This document shows positions 27,301 through 34,599 of a stretch of 64,000 bases of DNA, piece after piece. The notes below the pieces were generated by a model, which made no database searches, was not told the DNA's origin, and worked only from the letters and a program-made list of their open reading frames with translations. Position 1 is the stretch's first letter, and each line of letters starts with the position of its first letter. Both the position numbers and the translations under genes were made by a program. The DNA comes from Streptococcus sp. S5 (GTDB lineage Bacteria; Bacillota; Bacilli; Lactobacillales; Streptococcaceae), in the NCBI RefSeq assembly GCF_034134805.1, contig NZ_CP139419.1, positions 310,001 through 374,000 of the forward strand. Reading direction: 5' to 3'.

Positions 27301-28253
27301 TCGAGGGAAACTGCGTAAATCATGTTATAGAGCATGGCTTTGGCACCAGTTGTATGGACATGAGCCACCAGCTCTTTGACTGCTTCTGTATCGATGACAG
27401 GTAAGTAGGACTTGCGCTTGTCAGGATCTGTTTCGCTATTTGGAATCAAGAAAGTCGCCCAGTCTTGAGTGAAACGTTCAACATTTGCTGGGAATGGGTT
27501 GGCAGGTGTATTGTAAACGTCGTAGAAGAAGTAGTTGTTGATGTGCATATTGGCCAATTGGTCAATACTATTCTTGTAGCCTTCTACCTGATCATTGGTG
27601 ATGGAGTTGTGATTGTCTTTTGAGCCGGCAACCACCCCATAACGTGGGTAGATCGTCCAGTCATCTTCAACAGCAAGACCCGCTGCCTTATGAAAGGCTT
27701 GGGAGCCATCTGCTTTCTTACCAAGGACATCTACGATAAATCCAGCATTAGGTGAAAAGACCGTACTTGGAATCGTCAGCTCGCTACCTTCAACGTTTTT
27801 CTTTTCATAAATGACCTGATCTAAATGAGAGACAGTGACATCAGAAGAAACCACTTCAGGGTTGTTGATGGAGATCCGGACGTCTTCCCCACTTTTATAA
27901 GTCGCTTTATCAAAGGTGACGTCGTTGGTGATTTTTGGAGTATTATAAGTAGTTGCTGGAGCTGCACTGACCGGTTGAGTGGCAGTTACAGTTGGTGTTG
28001 ATTCCGATGGAGAAGAAGTTGCTTCCGTCGTAGCAACTTCCTCACTAGTAGTGGTAGGAGTACTGGTGTTGGTTGCTACTGGTTGAGCGGTTGCTGAAAT
28101 CTCAGAAGTCGGATTGCTGTTGACCTCGTCAGCCATGGCAACAGAGCTTACCATCAAGGCTCCAAAAAGGGTAATCATAGAGACCAATGCCTTGTTGCGT
28201 TTGCGGAAATAGCCGTGCCCTTTTTCAGAGACACTATTTTTTTGTTGATTCAT
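24366..28253 (-). CDS. Cell-wall-anchored GH66 dextranase with Mub/MucBP-type repeats
   Basis: Endo-hydrolase of alpha-1,6 glucan (dextran). About 1295 residues: signal region (RKRNKALVSMITLFGALMV, cut near AMA-DE); Ser/Thr-rich linker; beta-sandwich start NDVTFDKATYKSGEDVRI; and a GH66 (beta/alpha)8 core from DDWTIYPRYGVV. DGWQGDTMGSNW carries the expected nucleophile Asp, and APYAEVWGDS the expected acid/base Glu. C-terminal Mub_B2/MucBP-like modules follow (HVLYQDENGVELERSSDL; VTRTVTYVTEYQDGSN), then LPATGEE, membrane span and YKKKQE. It should work on the cell surface on dextran in plaque. I start at 28253, behind GGGAG. The frame is open to an ATG at 28322 that lacks an RBS and would spoil the signal peptide. 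Confidence in the GH66 call is high; dextranase versus cycloisomaltooligosaccharide synthase rests on the streptococcal context. Confidence 0.88.
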   Translation of the reverse strand: MNQQKNSVSEKGHGYFRKRNKALVSMITLFGALMVSSVAMADEVNSNPTSEISATAQPVATNTSTPTTTSEEVATTEATSSPSESTPTVTATQPVSAAPATTYNTPKITNDVTFDKATYKSGEDVRISINNPEVVSSDVTVSHLDQVIYEKKNVEGSELTIPSTVFSPNAGFIVDVLGKKADGSQAFHKAAGLAVEDDWTIYPRYGVVAGSKDNHNSITNDQVEGYKNSIDQLANMHINNYFFYDVYNTPANPFPANVERFTQDWATFLIPNSETDPDKRKSYLPVIDTEAVKELVAHVHTTGAKAMLYNMIYAVSLEEGVPNEVKSAIVRNLQDHFNFGKKGDVTATDIQQFLDPGDPNWQKFIIEVMTKAMKEGNFDGWQGDTMGSNWVEKVSEPGKGFSLSEHYPELATAATEALKKEGYDFMINDISTGDADRLGKTNVSAPYAEVWGDSIAYDSTYQALTRLTERMRDLYKGKSPIIAAYTHRGKNASALSKDNELLTDAIIAASGGYHMTTAALNTSQDAKGFGVIQAEWYLNQNLPVNADFANAEFNYQEFIVAYQELLRGRDTLAHDTRRIVDNTNVLVNGNFIGSNLDNADGVQPGTVYTITKETKTGDRIAHLINLVGITENKWNSAVNTTEKLTNIQAFVPLGKITKDQAEHASIYWATPDAVEGKYNINLRETSANVYYDGRAGQWMAAIDVPSLDVWDMLYVKLNEAAHVLYQDENGVELERSSDLVGHTGEKINYSTKETIANYLKKGYELVENGFDADGQPNFDRDANNTNEDGVQEFIVRLAPKIVEFSATQPIQAGQVVPGDSEDRVYPTPLAPAGQTTADLDHLSETVTRTVTYVTEYQDGSNRQPAGIADQTDSLHFTRKGTINLVTGETSLEDWTAQDGTSFAALENPVKKGYVVVAEESTDATSSDLTKAGEHTGIHADAADITDTVIYRPVGAYRISYATGKEPAHAQKEITYLNDPTNPTAIASPTATLPYVEGLEPKDARGQVLNLVDPLDETKGYLLPSPESPTADTAITYAITKGSVRIRFLTEGSDTDLQEAQDLAIEVDFGTKYTSEAPTEITKDGRIYHLVGHRADSADPSGTVTKGIKTVIYDYKLATGTVTARFVIQDTSTELQPELAVATNVDNGTHYVASAPDEISYDGHIYERIGAAEQTGNVEVGTTILIFAYKVKEIPTPQPSQETENEETVSPLPSVTKANTTDAHEEKGSPLLSNKEEEKPLETTSQKEELPEVVPNTPQEGTHLPATGEETSQLALLGLGLLAGLASLIPYKKKQE

Positions 28254-28274
28254 TTTTTTCTCCCACATACTGTT

Positions 28275-28310
28275 TGTATAGTTCGTTGAACAGTTTAAAG
28301 TAAATTGTTC
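28275..28310 (-). promoter_or_regulatory. Dextranase promoter with a 23-bp palindromic operator candidate
   Basis: Minus-strand -35 TTTACT (28304-28299), 18 bp, -10 TATACA (28280-28275). The -35 sits inside an imperfect palindrome at 28288-28310 (GAACA ... TGTTC arms, 9 of 11 pairs matching), so a repressor bound there would block RNA polymerase. Confidence 0.6.
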
Positions 28311-28444
28311 TATCGATGCCAATAAGTATACGACATTTCACTAGATAGTGTCAATTTAAGAATGAAAGCTAGCATGTAAACTTTCATGAAATTATTAGAA
28401 AACCGCACTAAATAAAGGTTTTTGATTCAGAAAAATGAACAAAC

Positions 28445-28482
28445 GGAAAACGTTTGACACAAAATTTCCTCGCATTTAAAAA
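28445..28482 (+). promoter_or_regulatory. Promoter with overlapping cre-like site, upstream of an LPXTG gene remnant
   Basis: TTGACA (28454-28459), 17 bp, TAAAAA (28477-28482). GGAAAACGTTTGAC at 28445-28458 resembles a CcpA cre site with two mismatches and overlaps the -35. Confidence 0.45.
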
Positions 28483-28512
28483 AAGGTACAAATTAGTGAT
28501 AAAAGTAAATAG

Positions 28513-28634
28513 AGGAGAAATGCTTGTACAAACCTTATTACTAAAGGGAATCAGCAACAGCTCTTACGAGCCTTGGCTTACTTGGTGTGATCGCAACAGG
28601 CTTTGGTCTTACTCGAAAGAAAAAAGAAGACTAA
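28513..28634 (+). pseudogene. Remnant of an LPXTG surface-protein gene (C-terminal sorting tail only)
   Basis: From 28548 the frame reads ESATALTSLGLLGVIATGFG followed by LTRKKKED and a stop at 28632-28634. This is a textbook sortase membrane span plus charged tail. The preceding bases are a decayed version of a Leu-Pro-x-Thr-Gly codon run, and that frame is closed by TAA directly upstream. A RBS plus ATG (AGAGGAGAAATG, start 28520) and a promoter at 28454 lie just before it, in a different frame. It looks like a deletion that fused the 5' control region of a wall-protein gene to its last codons. A terminator follows. Confidence 0.7.
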
Positions 28635-28672
28635 GATTTTCTTTTAATCCTTTAAAAAAATATCACGATTAA

Positions 28673-28706
28673 AAACCAGAAGGCACAACCTTTTGGTTTT
28701 TTTATA
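28673..28706 (+). terminator. Terminator after the LPXTG remnant
   Basis: AAACCA and AAGG pair with CCTT and TGGTTT around a CACAA loop, followed by TTTTTTTAT. It has outlived the gene it served. Confidence 0.85.
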
Positions 28707-28796
28707 ATGCATGAAAAGGGAATTGATGACAATTTCCTATAGGTTCTCCTCCATATTTGTGATACAATTAAACTACTATTATCGAAGGGAGAAACT

Positions 28797-29663
28797 ATGA
28801 TTAATTCAATTGTTTCACAAGGTTTGATTTGGGCCATTTTAGGGTTAGGAATCTTTATGACCTTCCGAATTCTAGATTTTCCAGATATGACGACAGAAGG
28901 TTCTTTCCCGCTTGGAGGAGCGGTGGCGGTGACCTTGATTACCAAAGGGGTCAATCCACTACTTGCGACGCTGGCTGCTATTGGAGCAGGGTGCTTGGCA
29001 GGACTTGCGACGGGTCTTCTCTACACAAAAGGAAGAATCCCGACACTCTTGTCAGGGATCCTTGTAATGACGTCTTGTAACTCGGTTATTCTCTTTGTCA
29101 TGCAGCGGGCTAATTTGGGACTTCTGGGCTATAAAAAAATTCAGGAATTTCTTCCTTTTGCCAGTGGGTTCAATGAGATTCTGATTGGCTTGATTTTCGT
29201 CACGCTTGTGATCCTTGGTTTGATCTTCTTCTTGGATACACGCTTGGGGCAAGCCTATATTGCGACAGGGGACAATCCAGATATGGCCAAGAGCTTTGGG
29301 ATCAACACAGACCGGATGGAATTGATGGGCTTGGTCATTTCAAATGGGATTATTGCTCTTTCTGGTGCACTGATGGCCCAGCAAGAAGGCTATGCGGATG
29401 CTTCACGCGGGATTGGTGTCATCGTTATTGGGCTTGCCAGCCTCATTATTGGAGAGGTTCTCTTTTCAAATGTCACCTTGACAGAGCGCTTGCTCAGTAT
29501 TGCGATCGGATCGATCGCCTACCAATTTTTGATTTGGGCCGTGATTGCGCTTGGTATCAATACCAGCTATATTCGAATCTTCAGTGCCTTGATCTTGGCT
29601 ATCTGCCTGATGATTCCAACCTTTAAGGGAAAAATCATGAAAGGAGCGAAACTCAGTAAATGA
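28797..29663 (+). CDS. ABC transporter permease (TrpY-like, amino-acid uptake type)
   Basis: 288 residues with about eight hydrophobic segments and the family start SIVSQGLIWAILGLGIFMTF, then RILDFPDMTTEGSFPLGG. This is the permease type paired with a TrpX-like lipoprotein and a TrpZ-like ATPase in streptococcal tryptophan/tyrosine-type uptake systems. The permease would bring the substrate across the membrane using the ATPase encoded next. RBS AAGGGAGAAACT. Its stop overlaps the ATPase start (ATGA, 4 bp). The substrate-binding protein usually encoded just upstream is not here; that position holds the LPXTG remnant. Specificity is inferred only from the family. Confidence 0.82.
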   Translation: MINSIVSQGLIWAILGLGIFMTFRILDFPDMTTEGSFPLGGAVAVTLITKGVNPLLATLAAIGAGCLAGLATGLLYTKGRIPTLLSGILVMTSCNSVILFVMQRANLGLLGYKKIQEFLPFASGFNEILIGLIFVTLVILGLIFFLDTRLGQAYIATGDNPDMAKSFGINTDRMELMGLVISNGIIALSGALMAQQEGYADASRGIGVIVIGLASLIIGEVLFSNVTLTERLLSIAIGSIAYQFLIWAVIALGINTSYIRIFSALILAICLMIPTFKGKIMKGAKLSK

Positions 29664-30424
29664 CAGCAATTGTAGAATTAAAAAATGTAACCAAAGCCGT
29701 GAGCAATGGGATGAACGAAGAAAAAGTCATTCTGGATGATGTTTCCTTGGAAATTCGAGAGCATGATTTTATCACAATTTTGGGGGGGAATGGAGCTGGA
29801 AAATCAACCCTCTTTAATACCATTGCTGGGACGCTTCCGGTGAGCAGTGGGAAGATTTATATTTTGGGGGAAGATGTAACCAACTATTCTCCTGAAAAAA
29901 GAGCCAAGTACCTATCGCGGGTCTTTCAAGATCCTAAAATGGGGACGGCGCCTCGCATGACAGTAGCGGAAAACCTCTTGGTAGCGAAGTTTCGCGGAGA
30001 GAAACGTGGCTTGATTCCGCGTCACTTGGCCAGCTATAAAGAAGAGTTTCAAACAGTCCTTGCTAAGATCGGCAATGGCTTGGAAAATCATATCGACACA
30101 GCCGTTGAGTTTCTATCAGGTGGGCAACGACAAGCCTTGAGTCTGTTGATGGCGACACTGAAACGTCCAGAACTCTTGCTTTTAGATGAACACACTGCTG
30201 CCTTGGATCCCAAAACCAGTCAGGCCCTCATGACCTTAACGGATGAGTTTGTGAAACAAGATGCCCTCACAGCTCTTATGATCACCCACCATATGGAAGA
30301 TGCTTTGAAATATGGAAATCGCTTGATTGTGATGAAAGACGGACACATCGTCCAAGACCTCAATCAAGAAGAAAAATCCCAAATGACCATCGCAGATTAT
30401 TATCAATTATTTGAGAAAGAATAA
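29660..30424 (+). CDS. ABC transporter ATP-binding protein (TrpZ-like)
   Basis: 254-residue nucleotide-binding subunit that powers the permease encoded just upstream. Walker A GGNGAGKST, Q-loop VFQDPKMG, signature LSGGQRQALS and Walker B LLLLDEHTAALD are all intact. So is the switch His in MITHHMEDA. The start overlaps the permease stop by 4 bp (ATGA), implying translational coupling. Intergenic repeat copy 2 follows and should terminate the operon. The DEHTAALD form of Walker B is characteristic of this amino-acid uptake subfamily. Confidence 0.88.
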   Translation: MTAIVELKNVTKAVSNGMNEEKVILDDVSLEIREHDFITILGGNGAGKSTLFNTIAGTLPVSSGKIYILGEDVTNYSPEKRAKYLSRVFQDPKMGTAPRMTVAENLLVAKFRGEKRGLIPRHLASYKEEFQTVLAKIGNGLENHIDTAVEFLSGGQRQALSLLMATLKRPELLLLDEHTAALDPKTSQALMTLTDEFVKQDALTALMITHHMEDALKYGNRLIVMKDGHIVQDLNQEEKSQMTIADYYQLFEKE

Positions 30425-30456
30425 GATACAAAGCCCGTAAAATGCAAAGTGAAAAT

Positions 30457-30637
30457 AGAGAGTGGGACAGAAATCGGTAATTCGTTAGAATTCGATTTCG
30501 TCGTCCCACCTCCGCACAGTTGAGTAGGGCTGTAAAAGCTGATGAAATCAGCGTAGTAGAGCCCACTCAACCACTGCGTCTTGCTCGACAATCCAAAAAT
30601 AATTGAGAGGCTAGGACTTTTGTCCCAGCCTCTTTTC
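30457..30637 (-). repeat. Streptococcal intergenic repeat, copy 2 (inverted relative to 9.5 kb)
   Basis: Reverse complement of the 9531-9708 element with about four differences. It again has terminator-like hairpins at both ends (GTGGGAC/GTCCCAC and AGAGGCT.../...AGCCTCTTTTCC). It follows the ATPase gene and probably terminates it. Confidence 0.9.
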
Positions 30638-30671
30638 CTTAAATCATCTATAAAACCGCATAAAAATAGGA

Positions 30672-30721
30672 ACTAGTTTCAGCTGAAATCGCTTGCAATC
30701 ACTTAGGTAGGTGAGTATAAT
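30672..30721 (+). promoter_or_regulatory. Strong SigA promoter with upstream ACTAGTTTCAG element
   Basis: TTGCAA (30693-30698), 17 bp, TATAAT (30716-30721). ACTAGTTTCAG starts 21 bp before the -35 at 30672, the same element and spacing as at 24104/24125. Confidence 0.75.
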
Positions 30722-30727
30722 ATAGTT

Positions 30728-31143
30728 AGAAAGATAAAGAAGGGATTGATACCAATGCCTTATCGAGTTAAAATTTAGGTTACTTCGTTTTAGGCCTGTT
30801 TTGCTGATATCTGTTCATGCTCTTATCGTAAAAGAGCAGTCATGTCGTGTGTGTCGGATCGGTTGGACGGTCGGGCAAACCTGCTTAGTTTGTCCGGAGA
30901 CATAAGAAAACGTGGAAATAGTAGGTAGAAGCTTTTTGTAAAGGTTTTCAAACTTCGATGCGTCCAGTCGAAAACTAATCATTTGGATTTAGGATAGCAA
31001 AGAAAACCTCTGGTATTTTACACAAATACTATTAAATGAAATCAACATCATAAACATTGTTTTGTTAGCCAAAAGGTTAATTGCACCAAGTCAGTGAAGC
31101 AGACCAGGCCTCTAGTCCCGTAAGACTGGAGGCCATTTTTATA
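30728..31143 (+). ncRNA. Candidate structured RNA or long leader of unknown family
   Basis: About 415 nt between the promoter at 30693-30721 and the terminator at 31107-31143, with no convincing gene. It has several hairpins: TGCTCTT/AAGAGCA near 30825, GGGCAAAC/GTTTGTCC near 30870-30895, and GGTTTTC with GAAAAC near 30945-30975. An 8-codon frame MPYRVKI (30755-30778) follows a weak AAGGG. A frame ending at 30905 reads CRVCRIGWTVGQTCLVC, two CxxC pairs, and would need a +1 shift to join that start. It is either a regulatory RNA or a decayed small zinc-ribbon gene. It matches no riboswitch or stable RNA I recognise. Confidence 0.4.
31107..31143 (+). terminator. Terminator or attenuator just before the 31168 gene
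   Basis: 11-bp stem GGCCTCTAGTC / GACTGGAGGCC (one T-G) with a 6-base loop, followed by ATTTTTATA. It ends only about 25 bases before the next start codon, so it may gate readthrough into that gene. Confidence 0.85.
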
Positions 31144-31167
31144 AAATACTCAGGAGGAGGTGAGAGT

Positions 31168-31710
31168 ATGGGATTGTCGTATGCGCAAGAATATAGTTGT
31201 CGGGACCATTTTCGGCAAAGAGCTTTTGAGCGCTTTGGCGTAGATGATCAGCACTTGAATAAGTGGATCAACCAACACCTCTCCTCCCTCTCTCCTTATG
31301 ATAGTAATGTGGTTCAACCCGCCAACACAGAAGCCTATGTAGCCAGTGATGGCGTCATCTTTGTCTGCAATATCAAAAGTCGGGAGTTCATCACTTGCTT
31401 TAAGGCGGTTAATTACCAAGAATCTAAGGAAGAAGAGGAAGCCTATACGGACATTCACGAAAACAATGTCGCTTCCTTCAAAAAAGATGTGAACCACCTA
31501 GTCAATCGCTACCGACTCAAGGAAGCCAAAGAGCTGTTTGAAAACATTGGGGAGGACTTGGATGATTTTTATCGCCTGTCCCAAGCAGTCAAGAACGGCC
31601 AATTGAGCGAGCGAAATAGTAGGCGCCTAGAGGAATTGTTAGGCAAGTTTCATGTGATCAAGGCAGCCATGCGGATCATTGAAAATAAACGGGGAGATTA
31701 CCATCTTTAG
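31168..31710 (+). CDS. Conserved streptococcal hypothetical protein
   Basis: 180 residues, soluble, no signal peptide or membrane segment. The N-terminus GLSYAQEYSCRDHFRQRAFERFGV has a basic/His-rich helix-like stretch. The middle is a small alpha/beta segment (EAYVASDGVIFVCNIKSREFITCFKAV). The C-terminal half is predicted helical and charged. I do not recognise the family. It starts at 31168 behind an excellent AGGAGGTGAG. The frame is open further upstream, but that part overlaps the hairpin terminator. No promoter is evident between the hairpin and the start, so expression may depend on readthrough from 30.7 kb. Confidence 0.75.
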   Translation: MGLSYAQEYSCRDHFRQRAFERFGVDDQHLNKWINQHLSSLSPYDSNVVQPANTEAYVASDGVIFVCNIKSREFITCFKAVNYQESKEEEEAYTDIHENNVASFKKDVNHLVNRYRLKEAKELFENIGEDLDDFYRLSQAVKNGQLSERNSRRLEELLGKFHVIKAAMRIIENKRGDYHL

Positions 31711-31744
31711 GGTCTTTTCCCCCTAAAAATAGGCGCCTAGAAGC

Positions 31745-31777
31745 CCTCTCATCTACTTCAGATGAGAGGACTTTTTT
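31745..31777 (+). terminator. Terminator of the 31168 gene
   Basis: Perfect 10-bp stem CCTCTCATCT / AGATGAGAGG, then ACTTTTTTG. Confidence 0.9.
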
Positions 31778-31792
31778 GCTGTGGAAAGCTTT

Positions 31793-31821
31793 TTGAAAAA
31801 AAGAGAAAAAAATTGTATAAT
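31793..31821 (+). promoter_or_regulatory. SigA promoter of rnjB
   Basis: TTGAAA (31793-31798), 17 bp, TATAAT (31816-31821). A leader of about 85 nt precedes the GTG start. Confidence 0.75.
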
Positions 31822-31913
31822 AGAGTGGATATGCAAGTATTTGCAAAGCTGTAATTCGACTTGGGCGACCAAGGACCGTAAGTATTAAAATAAACACACT
31901 AAAGGAGACAACA

Positions 31914-33575
31914 GTGAGTAGTATTAAATTAGTCACTCTTGGCGGTGTTCGAGAAAATGGGAAAAATCTCTACGTTGCCGAAGTGAACGATTCAATTTTT
32001 GTCTTGGATGCAGGTTTGAAGTATCCAGAAAATGAGCAACTTGGGGTGGATGTCGTTATCCCCAACATGGATTATCTATTTGAAAACAAGGACCGCATTG
32101 CGGGTGTTTTCTTGACCCATGGTCACGCGGATGCCATTGGGGCCTTGCCTTATCTTTTGGCCGAAGCCAAAGTTCCTGTATTCGGGACAGAATTGACCAT
32201 TGAGTTGGCTAAACTCTTTGTCAAAAGCAATGACAGTGTGAAGAAATTCAACGACTTCCATGTTATTGATCAAAATTCTGAGATTGATTTTGGCGATGCC
32301 GTCGTCTCTTTCTTTCAAACAACCCACTCCATCCCTGAAAGTATCGGGATTGTGATTGGCACTCCTGAGGGCAATATCGTCTACACAGGAGACTTTAAAT
32401 TTGACCAAACTGCCAGCGAGTCGTACGCGACAGACTTTGCTCGCCTAGCTGAGATTGGACGCGAAGGTGTGCTTGCCCTCTTGAGTGATTCGGCTAATGC
32501 GGATAGTAATATTCAAGTTGCCAGTGAGCAAGAAGTGGGCGATGCTATCTTAGATACGATTGCAGACTGGGATGGTCGTGTCATCGTAGCGGCGGTAGCC
32601 AGCAACCTTTCTCGTATCCAGCAGGTCTTTGATGCTGCGGCTGAGACTGGCCGTCGAGTGGTCTTGACAGGGTTTGATGTGGAAAACATCGTCCGCACAG
32701 CTATTCGCTTGAACAAATTGTCTCTTGCCAACGAAAAACTCTTGATCAAGCCAAAAGAAATGAGCCGTTTTGAAGATCATGAATTGATCATCTTGGAAAC
32801 AGGCCGGATGGGTGAGCCGATCAACGGTTTGCGCAAGATGTCGATTGGTCGTCACCGCTATGTGGAAATCAAAGATGGAGACTTGGTCTACATCGTTACA
32901 ACGCCATCAATTGCCAAAGAAGCTGTGGTGGCTCGTGTGGAAAACATGGTCTACCAAGCAGGTGGCATTGTCAAATTGATCACGTCTAGCTTGCGCGTGT
33001 CTGGTCACGGAAACGCACGGGACTTGCAGTTGATGATCAACCTTCTTCGTCCTAAATACCTCTTCCCGATCCAAGGGGAATACCGCGAATTGGATGCCCA
33101 TGCGCGAGTAGCGATGGAAGTCGGTATCTTGCCTGAAAACATCTTTATTCCAAAACGCGGAACGGTAATGGAGTATGAAAAAGGTGACTTCGTTCCTGCC
33201 GGTAGCGTCTCAGCAGGAGATGTCATGATCGATGGGAATGCCATTGGTGATGTGGGCAATATTGTCCTTCGTGACCGCAAGGTCTTGTCAGAAGACGGGA
33301 TCTTTATCGTGGCGATCACGGTGAATCGCAAAGAGAAGAAAATTATTTCCAAAGCGCGCGTGCACACCCGTGGTTTTGTCTATGTCAAGAAGAGCCGGGA
33401 TATTCTTCGTGAAAGTTGCGACTTGGTCAACCAAAGCGTTGCAGACTATTTGACACAAGATAGCTTTGACTGGGGTGAGTTGAAAGGGCTGGTTCGTGAC
33501 AACTTGTCTAAGTTCTTATTTGAACAAACCAAACGTCGTCCAGCAATCCTACCAGTTGTGATGGAAGTGAAATAA
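31914..33575 (+). CDS. rnjB: Ribonuclease J2
   Basis: 553-residue metallo-beta-lactamase/beta-CASP ribonuclease of mRNA turnover, normally partnered with RNase J1. Domains: metallo-beta-lactamase (about 1-200), beta-CASP inserted near 200-400, then the C-terminal domain. The metal-binding motif reads THGHADAIG, not HGHEDHIG as in J1. The His that would complete HxHxDH is Ala, a variation I associate with the less active J2 paralogues. GTG start at 31914 with AAAGGAG eight bases upstream. The gene is followed by estA, as in pneumococcus (the rnjB-estA pair), which also argues for J2. A weak hairpin terminator separates the two. Confidence 0.88.
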   Translation: MSSIKLVTLGGVRENGKNLYVAEVNDSIFVLDAGLKYPENEQLGVDVVIPNMDYLFENKDRIAGVFLTHGHADAIGALPYLLAEAKVPVFGTELTIELAKLFVKSNDSVKKFNDFHVIDQNSEIDFGDAVVSFFQTTHSIPESIGIVIGTPEGNIVYTGDFKFDQTASESYATDFARLAEIGREGVLALLSDSANADSNIQVASEQEVGDAILDTIADWDGRVIVAAVASNLSRIQQVFDAAAETGRRVVLTGFDVENIVRTAIRLNKLSLANEKLLIKPKEMSRFEDHELIILETGRMGEPINGLRKMSIGRHRYVEIKDGDLVYIVTTPSIAKEAVVARVENMVYQAGGIVKLITSSLRVSGHGNARDLQLMINLLRPKYLFPIQGEYRELDAHARVAMEVGILPENIFIPKRGTVMEYEKGDFVPAGSVSAGDVMIDGNAIGDVGNIVLRDRKVLSEDGIFIVAITVNRKEKKIISKARVHTRGFVYVKKSRDILRESCDLVNQSVADYLTQDSFDWGELKGLVRDNLSKFLFEQTKRRPAILPVVMEVK

Positions 33576-33588
33576 TAGAAGAAATGGA

Positions 33589-33624
33589 AACGCTTGGCGG
33601 CCGAAGGCTTGCCGAGTGTTTTTA
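33589..33624 (+). terminator. Intergenic hairpin between rnjB and estA
   Basis: AACGCTTGGC pairs with GCCGAGTGTT through two G-U pairs, then TTTTAA. It ends 20 bases before the estA start, so it is a terminator or partial attenuator. Confidence 0.65.
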
Positions 33625-33645
33625 ACAGTAGAAAGAGGAAATCAA

Positions 33646-34428
33646 ATGGCAGTTATGCAGATTGAGTATTATTCAGAAGCCTTGAAGATGGAGTGGGGCG
33701 TGTCTATCCTTTATCCAGATGCATCGCGCGTGGAAGATCCAGCAGATACGGATATTCCTGTTCTCTATCTCTTACACGGGATGAATGGCAACCACCACTC
33801 TTGGTTGAAGCGGACCAATGTGGAGCGCATCCTGCGCAATACCAATCTGATCGTGGTCCTACCCAACACCAATAATGGCTTTTACACCGATACCCAGTAT
33901 GGCTACAACTACTACACGGCCATTGCGAAAGAATTGCCAGAGACTCTTTCTCGCTTCTTCCCGAATATGACTAAGAAACGGGAGAAAACCTTTATTGCCG
34001 GCTTATCCATGGGCGGCTATGGATCAATGCTCTTGGCTCTCAAGACAAATCGTTTCTCTCATGCGGCTAGTTTTTCTGGGGCTTTGAGTTTTCATGATAG
34101 AGACTTTGAAAACAATGACTTGGAACAACCAGCTTTTTGGAAGGGAATTTTTGGAGAGATTGAGGATTGGACGACCAGTTCCTATTCGCTAGAGACTGCT
34201 GCCAAGAAGTTTTCAGATAAGAAGACCAAACTATGGATCTGGTGTGGGGAGCAGGATTTCCTTTATGAAGCCAATAATTTTGAAGTCAAGGAACTAGAAA
34301 AGTTAGGCTTGGATGTCACCTATACCCACAGCCCAGGTAAGCACGAATGGTTTTATTGGGAACGTGAGTTGGAGCACTTTTTACAAACCCTACCAATCGA
34401 CTTTGAATTAGAAGAAAGACTAAAATAA
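33646..34428 (+). CDS. estA: Tributyrin esterase (esterase D family serine hydrolase)
   Basis: 260-residue alpha/beta hydrolase. Oxyanion region [13 protein letters not shown], nucleophile elbow GLSMGGYGS (Ser), and the expected Asp (CGEQDFLY) and His (GKHEWFYW) near the C-terminus. Family members hydrolyse short-chain acyl esters. No signal peptide, so cytoplasmic. I use the ATG at 33646, with AGAGGAAATC upstream. The frame opens at 33616, inside the hairpin of the intergenic region. Its position after rnjB is conserved in streptococci. Confidence 0.9.
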   Translation: MAVMQIEYYSEALKMEWGVSILYPDASRVEDPADTDIPVLYLLHGMNGNHHSWLKRTNVERILRNTNLIVVLPNTNNGFYTDTQYGYNYYTAIAKELPETLSRFFPNMTKKREKTFIAGLSMGGYGSMLLALKTNRFSHAASFSGALSFHDRDFENNDLEQPAFWKGIFGEIEDWTTSSYSLETAAKKFSDKKTKLWIWCGEQDFLYEANNFEVKELEKLGLDVTYTHSPGKHEWFYWERELEHFLQTLPIDFELEERLK

Positions 34429-34449
34429 GATACAAATAGATTGGATATA

Positions 34450-34476
34450 AGTCAGAGCATTTGTTCTGGCTTTTTT
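34450..34476 (+). terminator. Terminator of estA
   Basis: AGTCAGA pairs with TCTGGCT (one T-G), then six T. Confidence 0.75.
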
Positions 34477-34599
34477 CATATATATAGCAAGAAAGGCTAG
34501 AAAGGTCACTTATTCATTTCAGTCCCGCTTTCTTTGTGGTATAATAGGAACGATTGAAAAATGAGCTAGAAATAGCGAACAAGATAAGAGGAGAGAAAT

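Noticed and set aside
30755..30905. A 49-residue two-CxxC protein by joining MPYRVK to the CRVC...CLVC frame
   Set aside because: Needs a +1 frameshift and has no supporting homology I can name; kept only as a possibility inside the non-coding finding.
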